64,000 nt of DNA from CALSMU01 sp965230225 (GCA_965230225.1 CBDDKM010000010.1:62001-126000); one strand, 5' to 3'; counted from the stretch's first letter, positions 9,607 through 18,564 are shown. Notes: generated by a model from the sequence alone, not told the origin. Made by a program: numbers and translations.

Positions 9607-11964
9607 TTATTGTTTTGATTTTAACAGCGGTTTTACTGCTATCCCATTATCAGTCTCAATTTGCACAAAATACACGCCATCAGCATAATTTTCGAGATTA
9701 AACTGGTACTCCAACTGACCTAAATCAGCCCTTAAAATGACCACTTTCCCGAAGGAGTCGAACACCTTAACCTGGTGAATTGGCAAATTGGAATTTATGG
9801 TAAATTGCCCTATTCCAGGATTTGGGAACAATAACAATTCTATTTCAATATTCTCTTCAACTGATACACCGCTATCATAAATTCTAAAATTATCGAATCC
9901 AGCCTCTACTAAATGTCCTCCAAGCGCGTCCCAATCAGCTGTTTCAACAATTATCTGCATGTTGGCACCAGGAGTTATTAAATCATTTATCTTTTGAGAG
10001 TTGTATTCCCAATAAGGACTACCATTGTTATTAATAATTTCCTGTACTACTACGGTGTTACTTCCATTGGTAATAGAAATTTTAAGTGTATCATTAATCG
10101 GTGTGCTTCCTCCTAAATTACGCCACCAGAACTCATAAGATAAATATGGATCAGCATATCCGGTTAAGTCCATTACTGGTGATGTTAGAATCATATCTGC
10201 AATGTCTACATCATCATTACCAGCTGCCAGGCCTCTATTACCGGTAACATAAGCTTTTTCACCACAGTCTTGCGAATCTTCATCGGCATTGCACAAATCT
10301 CCTCCGGCTGTGGTTCCTTTAGGCTCTCCTATTTCCCAAATACCATCTGGGGCACCACCTGTAACCTGCCACCCTAAATCCAAATTAAACCGATCTCTAT
10401 ACCCCGACTCTAAATCGATGGTGTAGCTCATATCGGTGGTACCAATACTTAGCCCATTGATACAAGCTCCTTCATACCCCCATAATCCTGCATAAGCAGT
10501 ATAAGTTCCTTCATATACTCCAGTAAACACCACTTGTCCGCTTGCATCCGTAGATCCGTTAAACGAAAAATCTTCATTTTCAATCAATACCTGTACATTT
10601 GGGACACCAGCCAGGTTTTCATCCTGTACATCAACGGTTAAGGTTATCGTTGGAATTGGAACCAACTGCGCATCCTGTGTTGTAATCACCCCATTGTTCA
10701 TTATAACATTATAAACAGTATCCGGATAGTACTGAGGATGACTATAAACCACATCATAAGAACCTGCAACCGCAATACCTGTAGCATAATCTCCAGTAAT
10801 AATGGTTAAATCAGTAACTGTGGTTGAAAGAATCTCTATCTGAACTCCGTTAATTGGTCCTGAAGTATTAGCATTGGTAACGGTTCCCTCCAGATAGCAT
10901 CCTCGTACATAGTTAGGAGCAAATATGTGTAATCCCTCCTCGATATCTGAAGTAATTATATTTCCAGAAGGAAGGTATGGATAAGCACCCCAGCACCCAT
11001 TAAACCCATCTCCGGTAAAATTGGGCGAAGTATCAAAATTTCCTACCTCCACCATGTTTCCATGGTTACTCACATCATGAATTGTAACCCCATCTCTGTA
11101 GTAAGACGTAATGATATATCCATCTAAAAAGTGAGTGTTGTGTGGTATTACGTCCATTCCTGGAGATGATTGTATTCTGTCTAATTCGATAATATTAGTT
11201 GGATCAGAGATATCCATTTCTCCAATATACCCATCTGCAATTTCGTCGGTAGTGTAGGCATAATTGTTATCGTCCGACACCCAAATGTTATGGGCAAAGT
11301 TTCCTGGTGTTACTTGTTGCCCCAGTAAAACCGGGTTGGCTTTATCCGAAACATCCCAAATAGACAAGTGCCCATCATTGATGTGTCCCATGTACAAGGT
11401 ATCTCCCTGAACCATTCCATCGTGGGCATACCAATCGTCTACCTCCCCTACTTCAGTTGGGTTAATAGGATCGGTGGTTAGATCTAACATTATAGCTCCA
11501 CCATTACCTCTGTTCGCTCCAAAAATGTAGCAAATTCCGTTTTCGTCGATGTATAAATTATGAGCTGATTGCCATTCGCTACCAGAAGGTCCTCCGTAGT
11601 AATGAGTGGTTAAATTGGTATTTCCCGGAAGTGTACTTAAATCGATAATCAATAATTCGTTTTGAGCTTCGGTAGTTACATAGGCATAATCTCCCCAGGT
11701 TTTAATGTCCCTCCAAATGGAATTCATACCAGGTTCATAAAACACCTCTACAGGATTGGCCGGGTCGGATACATCTACTACAGATGTTCCATCATTTAAT
11801 CCCACAATGGCATATTCATTACCAGAACCATCTACCCAGCCCCAAATGTCTGAAGCATCCGAACTGTGCATCGATACCAGATCAAGGTACCCCAATTGAT
11901 TTAAGTTTAGTTGAGCAAAAGAAAACAGGGGGAAGAAAATAGCAATTAGTAGATGTTTATACAT
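9607..11964 (-). CDS. choice-of-anchor B family protein with T9SS sorting domain, 785 aa
   Basis: A secreted or surface protein. A signal peptide (MYKHLLIAIFFPLFSFAQ) leads into LVIVD-type beta-propeller-like repeats over about residues 20-360, seen as repeated VVDVSDPANPVEV, SIWDVSDKANPVLL and MDISDPTNIIEL units. Two carboxypeptidase-regulatory-like beta modules follow (about 365-520). Next is a jelly-roll-like segment with DSQDCGEKAYVTGN. The end is a type A T9SS C-terminal domain (LFPNPGIGQFTI, final basic KSKQ) that directs outer-membrane export and surface attachment. Function beyond adhesion or surface display is unknown. It is a single gene, divergent from the SiaB-like gene. Confidence 0.9.
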   Translation of the reverse strand: MYKHLLIAIFFPLFSFAQLNLNQLGYLDLVSMHSSDASDIWGWVDGSGNEYAIVGLNDGTSVVDVSDPANPVEVFYEPGMNSIWRDIKTWGDYAYVTTEAQNELLIIDLSTLPGNTNLTTHYYGGPSGSEWQSAHNLYIDENGICYIFGANRGNGGAIMLDLTTDPINPTEVGEVDDWYAHDGMVQGDTLYMGHINDGHLSIWDVSDKANPVLLGQQVTPGNFAHNIWVSDDNNYAYTTDEIADGYIGEMDISDPTNIIELDRIQSSPGMDVIPHNTHFLDGYIITSYYRDGVTIHDVSNHGNMVEVGNFDTSPNFTGDGFNGCWGAYPYLPSGNIITSDIEEGLHIFAPNYVRGCYLEGTVTNANTSGPINGVQIEILSTTVTDLTIITGDYATGIAVAGSYDVVYSHPQYYPDTVYNVIMNNGVITTQDAQLVPIPTITLTVDVQDENLAGVPNVQVLIENEDFSFNGSTDASGQVVFTGVYEGTYTAYAGLWGYEGACINGLSIGTTDMSYTIDLESGYRDRFNLDLGWQVTGGAPDGIWEIGEPKGTTAGGDLCNADEDSQDCGEKAYVTGNRGLAAGNDDVDIADMILTSPVMDLTGYADPYLSYEFWWRNLGGSTPINDTLKISITNGSNTVVVQEIINNNGSPYWEYNSQKINDLITPGANMQIIVETADWDALGGHLVEAGFDNFRIYDSGVSVEENIEIELLLFPNPGIGQFTINSNLPIHQVKVFDSFGKVVILRADLGQLEYQFNLENYADGVYFVQIETDNGIAVKPLLKSKQ

Positions 11965-12101
11965 GTATTGTGGTTGTTTATTGGTGTTTACAAGATACTG
12001 ATTATCCCGCTGTTCAAGGAATTATAAGGGCTTTGTTGTACGAACGGTCGTTTTTTAGACATTAAATGTGACTTTTCATCGATTCTTCGTCAAAATACCG
12101 A

Positions 12102-12195
12102 AATGAGCTTCTAGCGGCTCATTCCATTTTCAATAATTAATTAGTTATTAATTAGAAATCAGTTTCCGGTTGTAGATCAATTCTCAACCGGAAAC
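12102..12195. other. two intergenic stem-loops upstream of the SiaB-like gene
   Basis: The first (12102-12123) is AATGAGC / GCTCATT with an 8-nt loop. The second (12162-12195) is a perfect 11-bp stem GTTTCCGGTTG / CAACCGGAAAC with a 12-nt loop, ending 25 nt before the ATG at 12221. The second has no T-run in either direction, so it is not an obvious terminator; it may be a 5'-leader structure or a protein-binding palindrome. Confidence 0.5.
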
Positions 12196-12220
12196 CATTT
12201 TCAACTTGCTTGGGCTTTTT

Positions 12221-12742
12221 ATGATTAAACCTGCTTTTGACGAACATGAACGATCCACCACTGATTTTGATGCCATCATTATTAGTTATACCGGAGACAT
12301 CAAAACGGATACGTATCATTCGATAATATCGAAATACATGACTGAGGTAGAAAAGAGATCCTTTTCCAAAGTCGTTAAAAGAAAGTCGATCCGATTGGTG
12401 ATTCAAATTTTAGAAAACATCAGAAAGTATGGTAGAAAGAGTCATCATTCAACACCTTTTCACATTAGTATTTACGATGATGTAAACGGATTAGAGATTC
12501 GTGCCAATCATTTTTTAACCATAGAAGTTTCCAACCATATCAACTCATTTATTGGTCAATTAGATCAAAACGAATCGACAGAATACTCCAAATTCTTTTT
12601 TAAAGCACTCGAAGAAAACAATGAAGATGAACTTGGATTGTGGAACCTGGCAAGACTAGCTCCCAACCTCCAACTCTCTGTTGTTCCGGGAGATAAAAAC
12701 AAATCCATTTTGGAATTAAAAATAATCATTAAGGAAAGCTAA
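12221..12742 (+). CDS. SiaB-like (DUF6272) family protein, 173 aa
   Basis: The chain resembles the DUF6272/SiaB family, proteins with an anti-sigma-factor-kinase-like (GHKL/HATPase-related) fold. Supporting features are a YTGDI start of strand one (about residue 25), a helix with VIQILENIRKYGRK near residue 60-73, where GHKL proteins carry their N-box, and a GL-rich C-terminal half. In well-studied members SiaB acts on an anti-anti-sigma partner in signalling; whether this one is catalytic cannot be told here. The start at 12221 (ATG) is chosen over TTG 12206. The ECF sigma gene follows 230 bp later on the same strand, so a regulatory link is possible but unproven. Confidence 0.65.
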   Translation: MIKPAFDEHERSTTDFDAIIISYTGDIKTDTYHSIISKYMTEVEKRSFSKVVKRKSIRLVIQILENIRKYGRKSHHSTPFHISIYDDVNGLEIRANHFLTIEVSNHINSFIGQLDQNESTEYSKFFFKALEENNEDELGLWNLARLAPNLQLSVVPGDKNKSILELKIIIKES

Positions 12743-12972
12743 AATGATGGGTTATTAAAAACAAGTTGTAAAAAAGATGTGACGATATGAACAGATCAGT
12801 GATTGCGTTTTTGATATTATTACCGATGTAAATGTGACTTTTTAAAAATTGAACGTCATAATAGGTGATTTTGTAGAATAATGTAACGCCACAAACAGAC
12901 CCCAGGTGCATTAAAAAAGGGTAATTCCCTTCTAAGTATTCGTTTGGTGGTTTAAATTATTAGAAGTACCAG

Positions 12973-13542
12973 GTGTTTAATAAAAGAAGGAACATAAAGA
13001 ATTTGTCCGACGAGGAAATCGTTAAGCGAATTGTTCATTCTCAAAAAGCAGATGACTTTGAAATAATTTACAATCGCTATGTAACGAAGGTGTACCATAA
13101 ATGTTTATCGCTTACCAAGGACGAAGAACTGGCTAAAGACCTGTCTCACGACATCTTTTTGAAGGTGTTCATTAATCTTTCAAAATTCAACGAGAAATCG
13201 AAGTTTTCCACTTGGTTGTACAGGGTAGTTTTTAACTACTGTATGGATCATTTAAGGAAAAATGAAAAAACGAGTACAACTGAAGAACTAATAGAGATCA
13301 ACGATGAAGAAGATTTAAGTAACGAAAAACAACTTTTAGAAATGAAGGTTGAAATGCTTACCAAAGTATTGGAAGCATTACCGATCGAAGAAAAGTCCAT
13401 CCTGCTGATGAAGTATCAGGATGATCACAGCATCAAAGAGATGATGGTGATTTTAGACATTTCGGAAAGTGCGGTAAAGATGAGATTAAAGAGAGCCAAG
13501 GCAAAAGCTATAGCATTGTATAAAGAAATGGGTGAAGTTTAA
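12973..13542 (+). CDS. ECF-type RNA polymerase sigma factor, 189 aa
   Basis: A sigma-70 family, ECF-group transcription factor. Region 2 spans about residues 15-90, with FEIIYNRYVTKVY, the core-binding DLSHDIFLKVF and the STWLYRVVFNYCMDHLR helix. Region 4 (about 120-180) has a helix-turn-helix around IKEMMVILDISESAVKMRLKRAK. The start is GTG at 12973, because a TAG in the same frame lies 9 nt before it and no better ATG exists. Its stop overlaps the ATG of the next gene (TAATG), so the small protein that follows is co-translated. No membrane anti-sigma gene of the FecR type is next to it, which is atypical. Confidence 0.93.
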   Translation: MFNKRRNIKNLSDEEIVKRIVHSQKADDFEIIYNRYVTKVYHKCLSLTKDEELAKDLSHDIFLKVFINLSKFNEKSKFSTWLYRVVFNYCMDHLRKNEKTSTTEELIEINDEEDLSNEKQLLEMKVEMLTKVLEALPIEEKSILLMKYQDDHSIKEMMVILDISESAVKMRLKRAKAKAIALYKEMGEV

Positions 13543-13778
13543 TGAACGACAATCCTTTTAAAATAATAAAGCCTACAGAAGAGCCTCCAAAAGAGTTAAA
13601 ACAGGAGGTAATGGGTAGCGTTAAAACGCTGGTACTGATCTTGCGATTTGTACAGTTGTTTGTTGGCGACTACTCCTCTGCTGTGATGTCTTTCTTTAAA
13701 AGCAATCAAAAAGTAAATACTAAATCATCCAAGTCTCCCAACAACGATAAATCCGACGATTCCCCTAAGGATAAATAA
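13542..13778 (+). CDS. small protein coupled to the ECF sigma factor, 78 aa
   Basis: Begins with MNDNPFKIIKPTEEPPKEL, followed by a hydrophobic helix (about residues 25-50, VKTLVLILRFVQLFVGDY) that is amphipathic or membrane-associated, and ends in a Ser/Lys/Asp-rich tail. Its ATG shares one base with the sigma factor stop. The position is that of an anti-sigma factor or sigma accessory protein, but there is no recognisable zinc-binding anti-sigma domain, so that role is only inference. The MscS gene starts 8 nt after its stop. Confidence 0.75.
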   Translation: MNDNPFKIIKPTEEPPKELKQEVMGSVKTLVLILRFVQLFVGDYSSAVMSFFKSNQKVNTKSSKSPNNDKSDDSPKDK

Positions 13779-13786
13779 CTAACATT

Positions 13787-14635
13787 ATGAGTACATTTTC
13801 TAGCATCACAGAAGGTTTTATGGAATCAATTTCGACCATTGGTTCTAAAATTGCAGATGTTGCACCAACCATTATTGGAGCAATTGTTATTCTTTTAATC
13901 GGTGTATTAATTGCAAAACTGGTTCGATATTCCATTAAAAAGGCATTTAAAACTCTAAAAGTTGAGGAGTTGAGCGAAAGGGTGGGCTTGACACAAATGC
14001 TCAATCAGTTTAAAATTACTCTCGATTTGAGCACCATTATTGGAAACTTTGCCTATTGGCTTATTTTATTGCTGTTTATTATCTCAGCTTCCGAATCGTT
14101 AGGACTAAATATGGTTTCTGCTCAAATTGGACAATTGGTGAGCTATTTACCACAACTATTAACAGCATTACTCATCTTTATTGTTGGAATTGTAGCCGCC
14201 AACTTTCTAAAAAAGGCCATCTATACCAGCACCAACTCAATGGGACTATCTGGTGCCAAAATATTGAGTAACATCGTATTTTATGTTCTAATCGTATTCA
14301 TTGGTATTACCTCCCTTAATCAGGCAGGGATAGATACTACCTTGATCTCTTCCAATGTAGTAATTATCATGGGAGCTGTTTTATTGGCATTCTCCATTGC
14401 TTACGGTTTTGCTGCAAGAGATATTCTAACTAACATCCTTTCATCTTTCTACGGGAGAGATCGATTCACAGTAGGGCAGGTTATCAAAATCAACGAAACC
14501 ACCGGAGAGATAGTTAAAATTGATAGTATCTCCATCACCCTGCAAACAGAAGATAAAACTGTAGTAATACCATGTAAGAAGCTGGTTTCGGAAGAAATCG
14601 AAATCCTATCCTACGGAGAAGAAGACGAAGCTTAA
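13787..14635 (+). CDS. MscS-family mechanosensitive ion channel, 282 aa
   Basis: An inner-membrane small-conductance channel-like protein that would release solutes on hypo-osmotic shock. There are about four membrane helices: near residues 23-45 (PTIIGAIVILLIGVLIAK), 85-105, 120-145, and the pore-lining region 175-215 with SIAYGFAARDILTNILSSFY. A beta domain follows, with RFTVGQVIKINETTGEIVKI, characteristic of MscS. It lacks most of the large cytoplasmic cage C-terminus, so it is a short-form member. Located 8 nt after the small sigma-linked gene, so likely co-transcribed with the ECF sigma factor, which suggests an envelope-stress unit. Its stop overlaps that of the convergent DUF2490 gene. 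Confidence 0.9.
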   Translation: MSTFSSITEGFMESISTIGSKIADVAPTIIGAIVILLIGVLIAKLVRYSIKKAFKTLKVEELSERVGLTQMLNQFKITLDLSTIIGNFAYWLILLLFIISASESLGLNMVSAQIGQLVSYLPQLLTALLIFIVGIVAANFLKKAIYTSTNSMGLSGAKILSNIVFYVLIVFIGITSLNQAGIDTTLISSNVVIIMGAVLLAFSIAYGFAARDILTNILSSFYGRDRFTVGQVIKINETTGEIVKIDSISITLQTEDKTVVIPCKKLVSEEIEILSYGEEDEA

Positions 14636-15270
14636 AGGTTATACTCCAAACCGATAGAAACGACATTCATGGTTAGTGGGTTGTACTCTCCCACTTCCGT
14701 AATCCTTAGGTATTTAAGGTTAATGTCTAACTCTTTGCTAATTCCGTATTCCATCCCAAAGGCAAAGCGGTTCTTATCGTAAACTGGTCCTGAGTAGTTA
14801 TTCAGGTAGATAAAAAACTCGTCCTGTATAAAAGCACTCAGTCCTTTTTGAAGTTTCACCTTAGTTTTTAGCCTAATTCTATCGTAAAACACTACATCAT
14901 TTGGCTTAAACAGCATTTGAGATCGGTTTCTTAAATAGAAAGTAACATCGTTTAGCTTATACCTCCCGGTTAGGTCAAGGTGAAACCTATTCTGAAACTG
15001 TGGACCGTCTAACCTATTAGAAACTCTTGGTCTCCAAAACACCCCGGCATTGAAATACTTATTAAATTTATACTTCCCTCCAAATTGAGCAAAAACCGTT
15101 CTCATACGAGTAGAGTTTTCGTGGGTACGAACCTGAAGTCCTCCGTCTAGTTTAAGTTCTTTATTGACCTTATAGGTGGCGCTTCCACCGGCCCAAATTC
15201 CAAAATCCTCGTTGTTTTGTGCTATAGAAAAGGCAGGTATTAATAATATGAGTAATAATACCTTCCTCAT
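14632..15270 (-). CDS. DUF2490 family outer-membrane-associated protein, 212 aa
   Basis: Has a signal peptide (MRKVLLLILLIPAFSIAQ) and a body of repeated amphipathic strands (for example LDLTGRYKLNDVTFYLRNRS, with FGIWAGGSATYKV near the start) ending in an aromatic-rich strand and Leu. This is the pattern of the DUF2490 family, predicted outer-membrane beta-barrels of unknown substrate. The ATG overlaps the stop of the upstream lipoprotein gene (TAATG), so they form an operon. Stop codons of this gene and the MscS gene overlap tail to tail. Confidence 0.85.
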   Translation of the reverse strand: MRKVLLLILLIPAFSIAQNNEDFGIWAGGSATYKVNKELKLDGGLQVRTHENSTRMRTVFAQFGGKYKFNKYFNAGVFWRPRVSNRLDGPQFQNRFHLDLTGRYKLNDVTFYLRNRSQMLFKPNDVVFYDRIRLKTKVKLQKGLSAFIQDEFFIYLNNYSGPVYDKNRFAFGMEYGISKELDINLKYLRITEVGEYNPLTMNVVSIGLEYNL

Positions 15271-15665
15271 TAGATATGATTTATAATCACAATTTCACCA
15301 AGGTCTTCGATTTGCTTTTTATCAGAGATAACAATATCTCTGGTAACCAAACTATCTTGCCCTTTAGGACAGGAAGCACACTCGGCATACATAAAAATCT
15401 CGTAGTTTCCTTCTCTCAGATATTTGAACTCAAATGTTCCGTCCGAACTTGTACTGGTTTTGTCGTCGTAGGTGTCATCTTCTGTTCCGTAGTTAATATA
15501 GATGTCCAAATCTTGAGCATCATAGGTTGCCACAACTGTTCCCAGGGCATTTACATTTTGAACTGTAACAGTTCCCTTAATGGTAGCGGCACCACCTACT
15601 CCTTCTTCTTTTACGCAGGAAGATGTAGCTAGCACCATTCCCAATACAATTAGTACGTTTTTCAT
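15270..15665 (-). CDS. lipoprotein with carboxypeptidase-regulatory-like beta domain, 131 aa
   Basis: A lipobox (MVLATSSC, Cys near residue 17) shows export and lipidation. The mature part is a beta-sandwich resembling transthyretin-like/CarboxypepD_reg modules: an IKGTVTVQN opening strand and a TSSDGTFEFKYLREGNYEI segment. Such domains mediate binding or adhesion rather than catalysis. The start is taken at the second Met (MKNVLIVLG), which begins a standard signal peptide; a Met three codons upstream is possible. It is coupled to the DUF2490 gene downstream, so it may be its outer-membrane partner. Confidence 0.8.
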   Translation of the reverse strand: MKNVLIVLGMVLATSSCVKEEGVGGAATIKGTVTVQNVNALGTVVATYDAQDLDIYINYGTEDDTYDDKTSTSSDGTFEFKYLREGNYEIFMYAECASCPKGQDSLVTRDIVISDKKQIEDLGEIVIINHI

Positions 15666-15897
15666 TTTTAACATAGAGTTATCTATTCTTTAAACCTTTG
15701 TAAAGGTATTTGATTTTTTTGAGTGAAGAAGAGTAAAAAAGAAAGCTTTATTACTCTTCAACACACCATTTGCATTACAAACTATTTACTTAACACTACA
15801 TTAACAAGATAGTTCACCAAAACCCTACCCTAAACTTCAAAAAAATATCAGTTTTCAATTTTTTTTGATTTCGGCATAAAGATTTTCAATTTTAGCA

Positions 15898-15926
15898 TTG
15901 TCTATTCCAATAAATTTATACTTTTG
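15898..15926 (+). promoter_or_regulatory. Bacteroidota-type promoter of tRNA-Arg
   Basis: TTG (15898-15900), an 18-nt spacer, then TACTTTTG (15919-15926) fits the sigma-ABfr consensus TTG-N17-23-TAnnTTTG. The tRNA starts 14 nt after the -7 element. One of the best-placed promoter matches in the window. Confidence 0.65.
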
Positions 15927-15939
15927 TGCCCGCAATGCT

Positions 15940-16016
<77 letters not shown>

Positions 16017-16025
16017 AGCAAAGGA

Positions 16026-16056
16026 AAGCTCAATACGAAAGTATTGGGCTTTTTTC
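16026..16056 (+). terminator. rho-independent terminator of tRNA-Arg
   Basis: A stem AAGCTCAATAC / GTATTGGGCTT with a GAAA tetraloop followed by a run of T residues, 10 nt past the tRNA. Confidence 0.85.
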
Positions 16057-16094
16057 TTTTCAGGCTGAATTGAATCCTATTCAAATGAAGAATG

Positions 16095-16132
16095 GAAAGA
16101 AAAAAGCCCAAAAACCCGAAGGGTTTGGGCTT
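16095..16132 (-). terminator. minus-strand rho-independent terminator
   Basis: AAGCCC-A5-CCC / GGGTTTGGGCTT with a GAA loop and two bulged A residues; read on the minus strand it ends in TTTTTTCTTT. The only minus-strand gene upstream is the one ending at 16829, so a transcript of that gene would run through the whole repeat array and stop here. Confidence 0.65.
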
Positions 16133-16186
16133 GACTTTGCGGAATTGGGAGCACCACAGGATCACATGGTAATCCATAGAAAATTT

Positions 16187-16774
16187 CCTCATCAAAGACG
16201 AAAACACCCTACAATGATAAAATCGACAGATTTTATCGAGAAAACGATGGAAAATATGTCTGAAGTATTAGGTACGATGTATTAAGTATCATTACTTAAA
16301 AACAAAAGACTCAAAGACTCCCTCATCAAAGACGAAAACACCCTACAATGATAAAATCAACAGATTTTATCGAGAGAACGATGGAAAATATGTCTGAAGT
16401 ATTAGGTACGATGTATTAAGTATCATTACTTAAAGACAAAATATTCAATGACTCCCTCATCAAAGACAGCCCACCCTACAATAATAAAATCGACAGATTT
16501 TATCGAGAAAACGATGGAAATATGTCTGAAGTATTAGGTACAATGTATTAAGTATCATTACTTAAAAACAAAAGACTCAAAGACTCCCTCATCAAAGACG
16601 AAAACACCCTACAATGATAAAATCGACAGATTTTATCGAGAAAACGATGGAAATATGTCTGAAGTATTAGGTACAATGTATTAAGTATCATTACTTAAAG
16701 ACAAAAGACTCAAAGACTCCCTTATCAAAGACTGAACACCCTACAACGATAAAATCGACATATTTTATCGAGAG
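16187..16774. repeat. tandem array of about 133-bp hairpin-bearing repeats (4 full copies and a partial fifth)
   Basis: Copies begin at 16187, 16321, 16455, 16587 and 16720, giving periods of 134, 134, 132 and 133 bp; the fifth stops after about 55 bp. Each full copy holds a stem-loop GATAAAATC-GACA-GATTTTATC and a second inverted repeat TAAGTA-TCAT-TACTTA. Copies differ by few substitutions and small indels. There is no conserved long reading frame across copies, and no spacers, so it is neither a coding repeat nor a CRISPR. With the flanks it accounts for the 812-bp gene-free stretch 16017-16828, which otherwise holds only the two terminators. Confidence 0.9.
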
Positions 16775-16828
16775 GATAGTGAGAGGTTACTTTGGATTAT
16801 AGACTTTTTAAGTAGGAATTAATAAAAA

Positions 16829-17494
16829 CTATGTATTGTGATTTATTGAAATAATCAGTTTTTTCTTAGGAGATAGAATAAACAAGTCAATATTTCCAAC
16901 CAAACTACTATTGTGTAAATAATAATTAAACGAATAAAAGGCTCCTTCTTCTTTCAGTATCTCCAAGATGATTTCCTTCCTTTCAAACAATTCTGGATTA
17001 TCCTCTAATCGATAGGGAAACCCTGATAAAGCAAAATCAAGATGCATTTTATGCTCATTTTTAATTGGTGTTTCCATCCACTTTTCTTGCTCCCAATTTT
17101 CTCTATGTTCTGGTTTAATAGGATAATCTGAGAAAAAGCTTTTGGAAGGATGCAAGAATAATGTAGCAACTTCTTCATTCATCTCATCAAAATAAACCGA
17201 AAATCCATCTCCATTAAACGCTCTAGAAGATTCGTAAGAATAAAATTCACTTGTATAAAAGGATTCTCCAGTTAACCTTTCATTTCGTTCAGCGCTATAG
17301 TACATTTCTGAACCAGGAAAAACTCTTGTCGACCAGGTTAACCAAAATAACGTACCTATCAATGCAACAACATGGATTGTGAACTTTTTATACTTCCTCC
17401 TACGATAAGTTTTATACACCCACAATCCCCACAACAGATAAAACAAGCCTACTGCCCCAACTATGACATACAATATTAACTCAAAAATATCCAC
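16829..17494 (-). CDS. hypothetical membrane protein, 221 aa
   Basis: I do not recognise a family. Two hydrophobic segments lie at about residues 6-28 (LILYVIVGAVGLFYLLWGL) and 40-56 (FTIHVVALIGTLFWLTW), separated by a basic loop YKTYRRRKYKKF. The remaining 165 residues are soluble, acidic and aromatic, and probably periplasmic by the positive-inside rule. The ATG at 17494 is the natural start. A TAnnTTTG-like element (17520-17527 on the minus strand) lies 26 bp upstream. No downstream gene until a terminator beyond the repeat array. Confidence 0.7.
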   Translation of the reverse strand: MDIFELILYVIVGAVGLFYLLWGLWVYKTYRRRKYKKFTIHVVALIGTLFWLTWSTRVFPGSEMYYSAERNERLTGESFYTSEFYSYESSRAFNGDGFSVYFDEMNEEVATLFLHPSKSFFSDYPIKPEHRENWEQEKWMETPIKNEHKMHLDFALSGFPYRLEDNPELFERKEIILEILKEEGAFYSFNYYLHNSSLVGNIDLFILSPKKKLIISINHNT

Positions 17495-17591
17495 CTGATA
17501 CTATAGTTATCCCTGTAAGCAAAGATAATGAACCCATTATAGTTAATGGGATTTTTCAATAAAACTAACCAGTTTCACAGGTTTGTAAATT

Positions 17592-17625
17592 TTGCTGAAC
17601 TATAGATATTACAGTACTATATTTG
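17592..17625 (+). promoter_or_regulatory. Bacteroidota-type promoter for the gene at 17648
   Basis: TTG at 17592-17594, a 23-nt spacer and TATATTTG at 17618-17625. Transcription would begin near 17632, about 16 nt before the ATG. Confidence 0.5.
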
Positions 17626-17647
17626 CACAGAAAATTCTAATACACCT

Positions 17648-18514
17648 ATGAAACACCCATTCTTGGTTATAATCCTTTTAACTTTTATCTCCTCATACTG
17701 CCAAAAAAATGAGCCGAAAATAAACCTTGAAGAATCCAGTTGGATTTTTTCTGACTACACCTTTACTATCCATGAGGATTACAGTTTATATTTTGTACAA
17801 GGAGCTGGAGTATCCAGACATCATCACTTCATTTTTCAACGTTTTAACACCAACGAGCTCATGCAGGACTCATCTATTAAATGGTCCATAAATGATCAAA
17901 TTATAACAAAATATGAAGAAGCTTCGCATGGATTAAGAGAAAGCTATGTAAATGAATATTACGGAAAAAAGGTAACAACTAAATTACATAAGAATAATGA
18001 AGTAATGTTCTCCAGTAAAGATTCCACTTTTCTTTCTCCACCGCTTAATATAAAGTTATACAAAAATGACTCAATCATTTATGATCCAAACGATGTTTAC
18101 GCTCGACAAAAAAATATTTCGATTACCCCTATAGATGATAGATTAACAGTAAAATTCACACCTACTCCAACCAGTGCAGAGGACAAAACTTATATATCTA
18201 TTGCTTATTCAAGCTATGTTCCAGTTGATATCGATAAAATCAACTCAAATAAAGGAGCTTTTGAAGTTGCCATACTTCCCCCAAAAAGTGAACTGATGCA
18301 ATATGGCTATAAAATTATCCGGTTTATTGAGGTTGGAAATGAAGAAACAGAAGTCAATATCCCTAATGAAATGCTACTAAACACACCTACTAAAATGATT
18401 ACGTTGAGCGTTACAAGAGGGAAAAAATATACTGATTCGATAGATGGGAAAACTTTTGGATTGTACAATATTTCAAGAGATGGTGTGACTCTTAAAATTA
18501 TTGGCAGTAAATAG
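17648..18514 (+). CDS. exported hypothetical protein, possibly a lipoprotein, 288 aa
   Basis: N-terminus MKHPFLVIILLTFISSYCQ has a hydrophobic core followed by SSYC, a weak lipobox, so the protein is exported and perhaps lipidated. The body is strand-rich with no catalytic motif I can identify; repeated features include EESSWIFSDYTF near residue 30 and a C-terminal half with ISIAYSSYVPVDIDK. It is preceded by a good promoter match and followed, after 22 bp, by a REP-like palindrome. Unrecognised. Confidence 0.7.
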   Translation: MKHPFLVIILLTFISSYCQKNEPKINLEESSWIFSDYTFTIHEDYSLYFVQGAGVSRHHHFIFQRFNTNELMQDSSIKWSINDQIITKYEEASHGLRESYVNEYYGKKVTTKLHKNNEVMFSSKDSTFLSPPLNIKLYKNDSIIYDPNDVYARQKNISITPIDDRLTVKFTPTPTSAEDKTYISIAYSSYVPVDIDKINSNKGAFEVAILPPKSELMQYGYKIIRFIEVGNEETEVNIPNEMLLNTPTKMITLSVTRGKKYTDSIDGKTFGLYNISRDGVTLKIIGSK

Positions 18515-18536
18515 ATTTCCAAAAGTGTAAAAACGT

Positions 18537-18564
18537 GCCGCAGGATTAACAAATCCAGCGGAGC
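18537..18564 (+). repeat. REP-like palindrome, upstream copy
   Basis: An imperfect hairpin (CCGCAGGATT / AATCCAGCGG with a 4-nt loop) bounded by GC and AGC. It is the reverse-oriented relative of the two elements at 19030-19107 on the other side of the next gene. Confidence 0.75.

Noticed and set aside
12729..12911. 60-aa minus-strand frame between the SiaB-like and sigma genes
   Set aside because: Short, antisense to the intergenic leader, no recognisable sequence; probably chance.
16187..16774. CRISPR array
   Set aside because: The repeat unit is about 133 bp with no unique spacers, and no cas genes are present.
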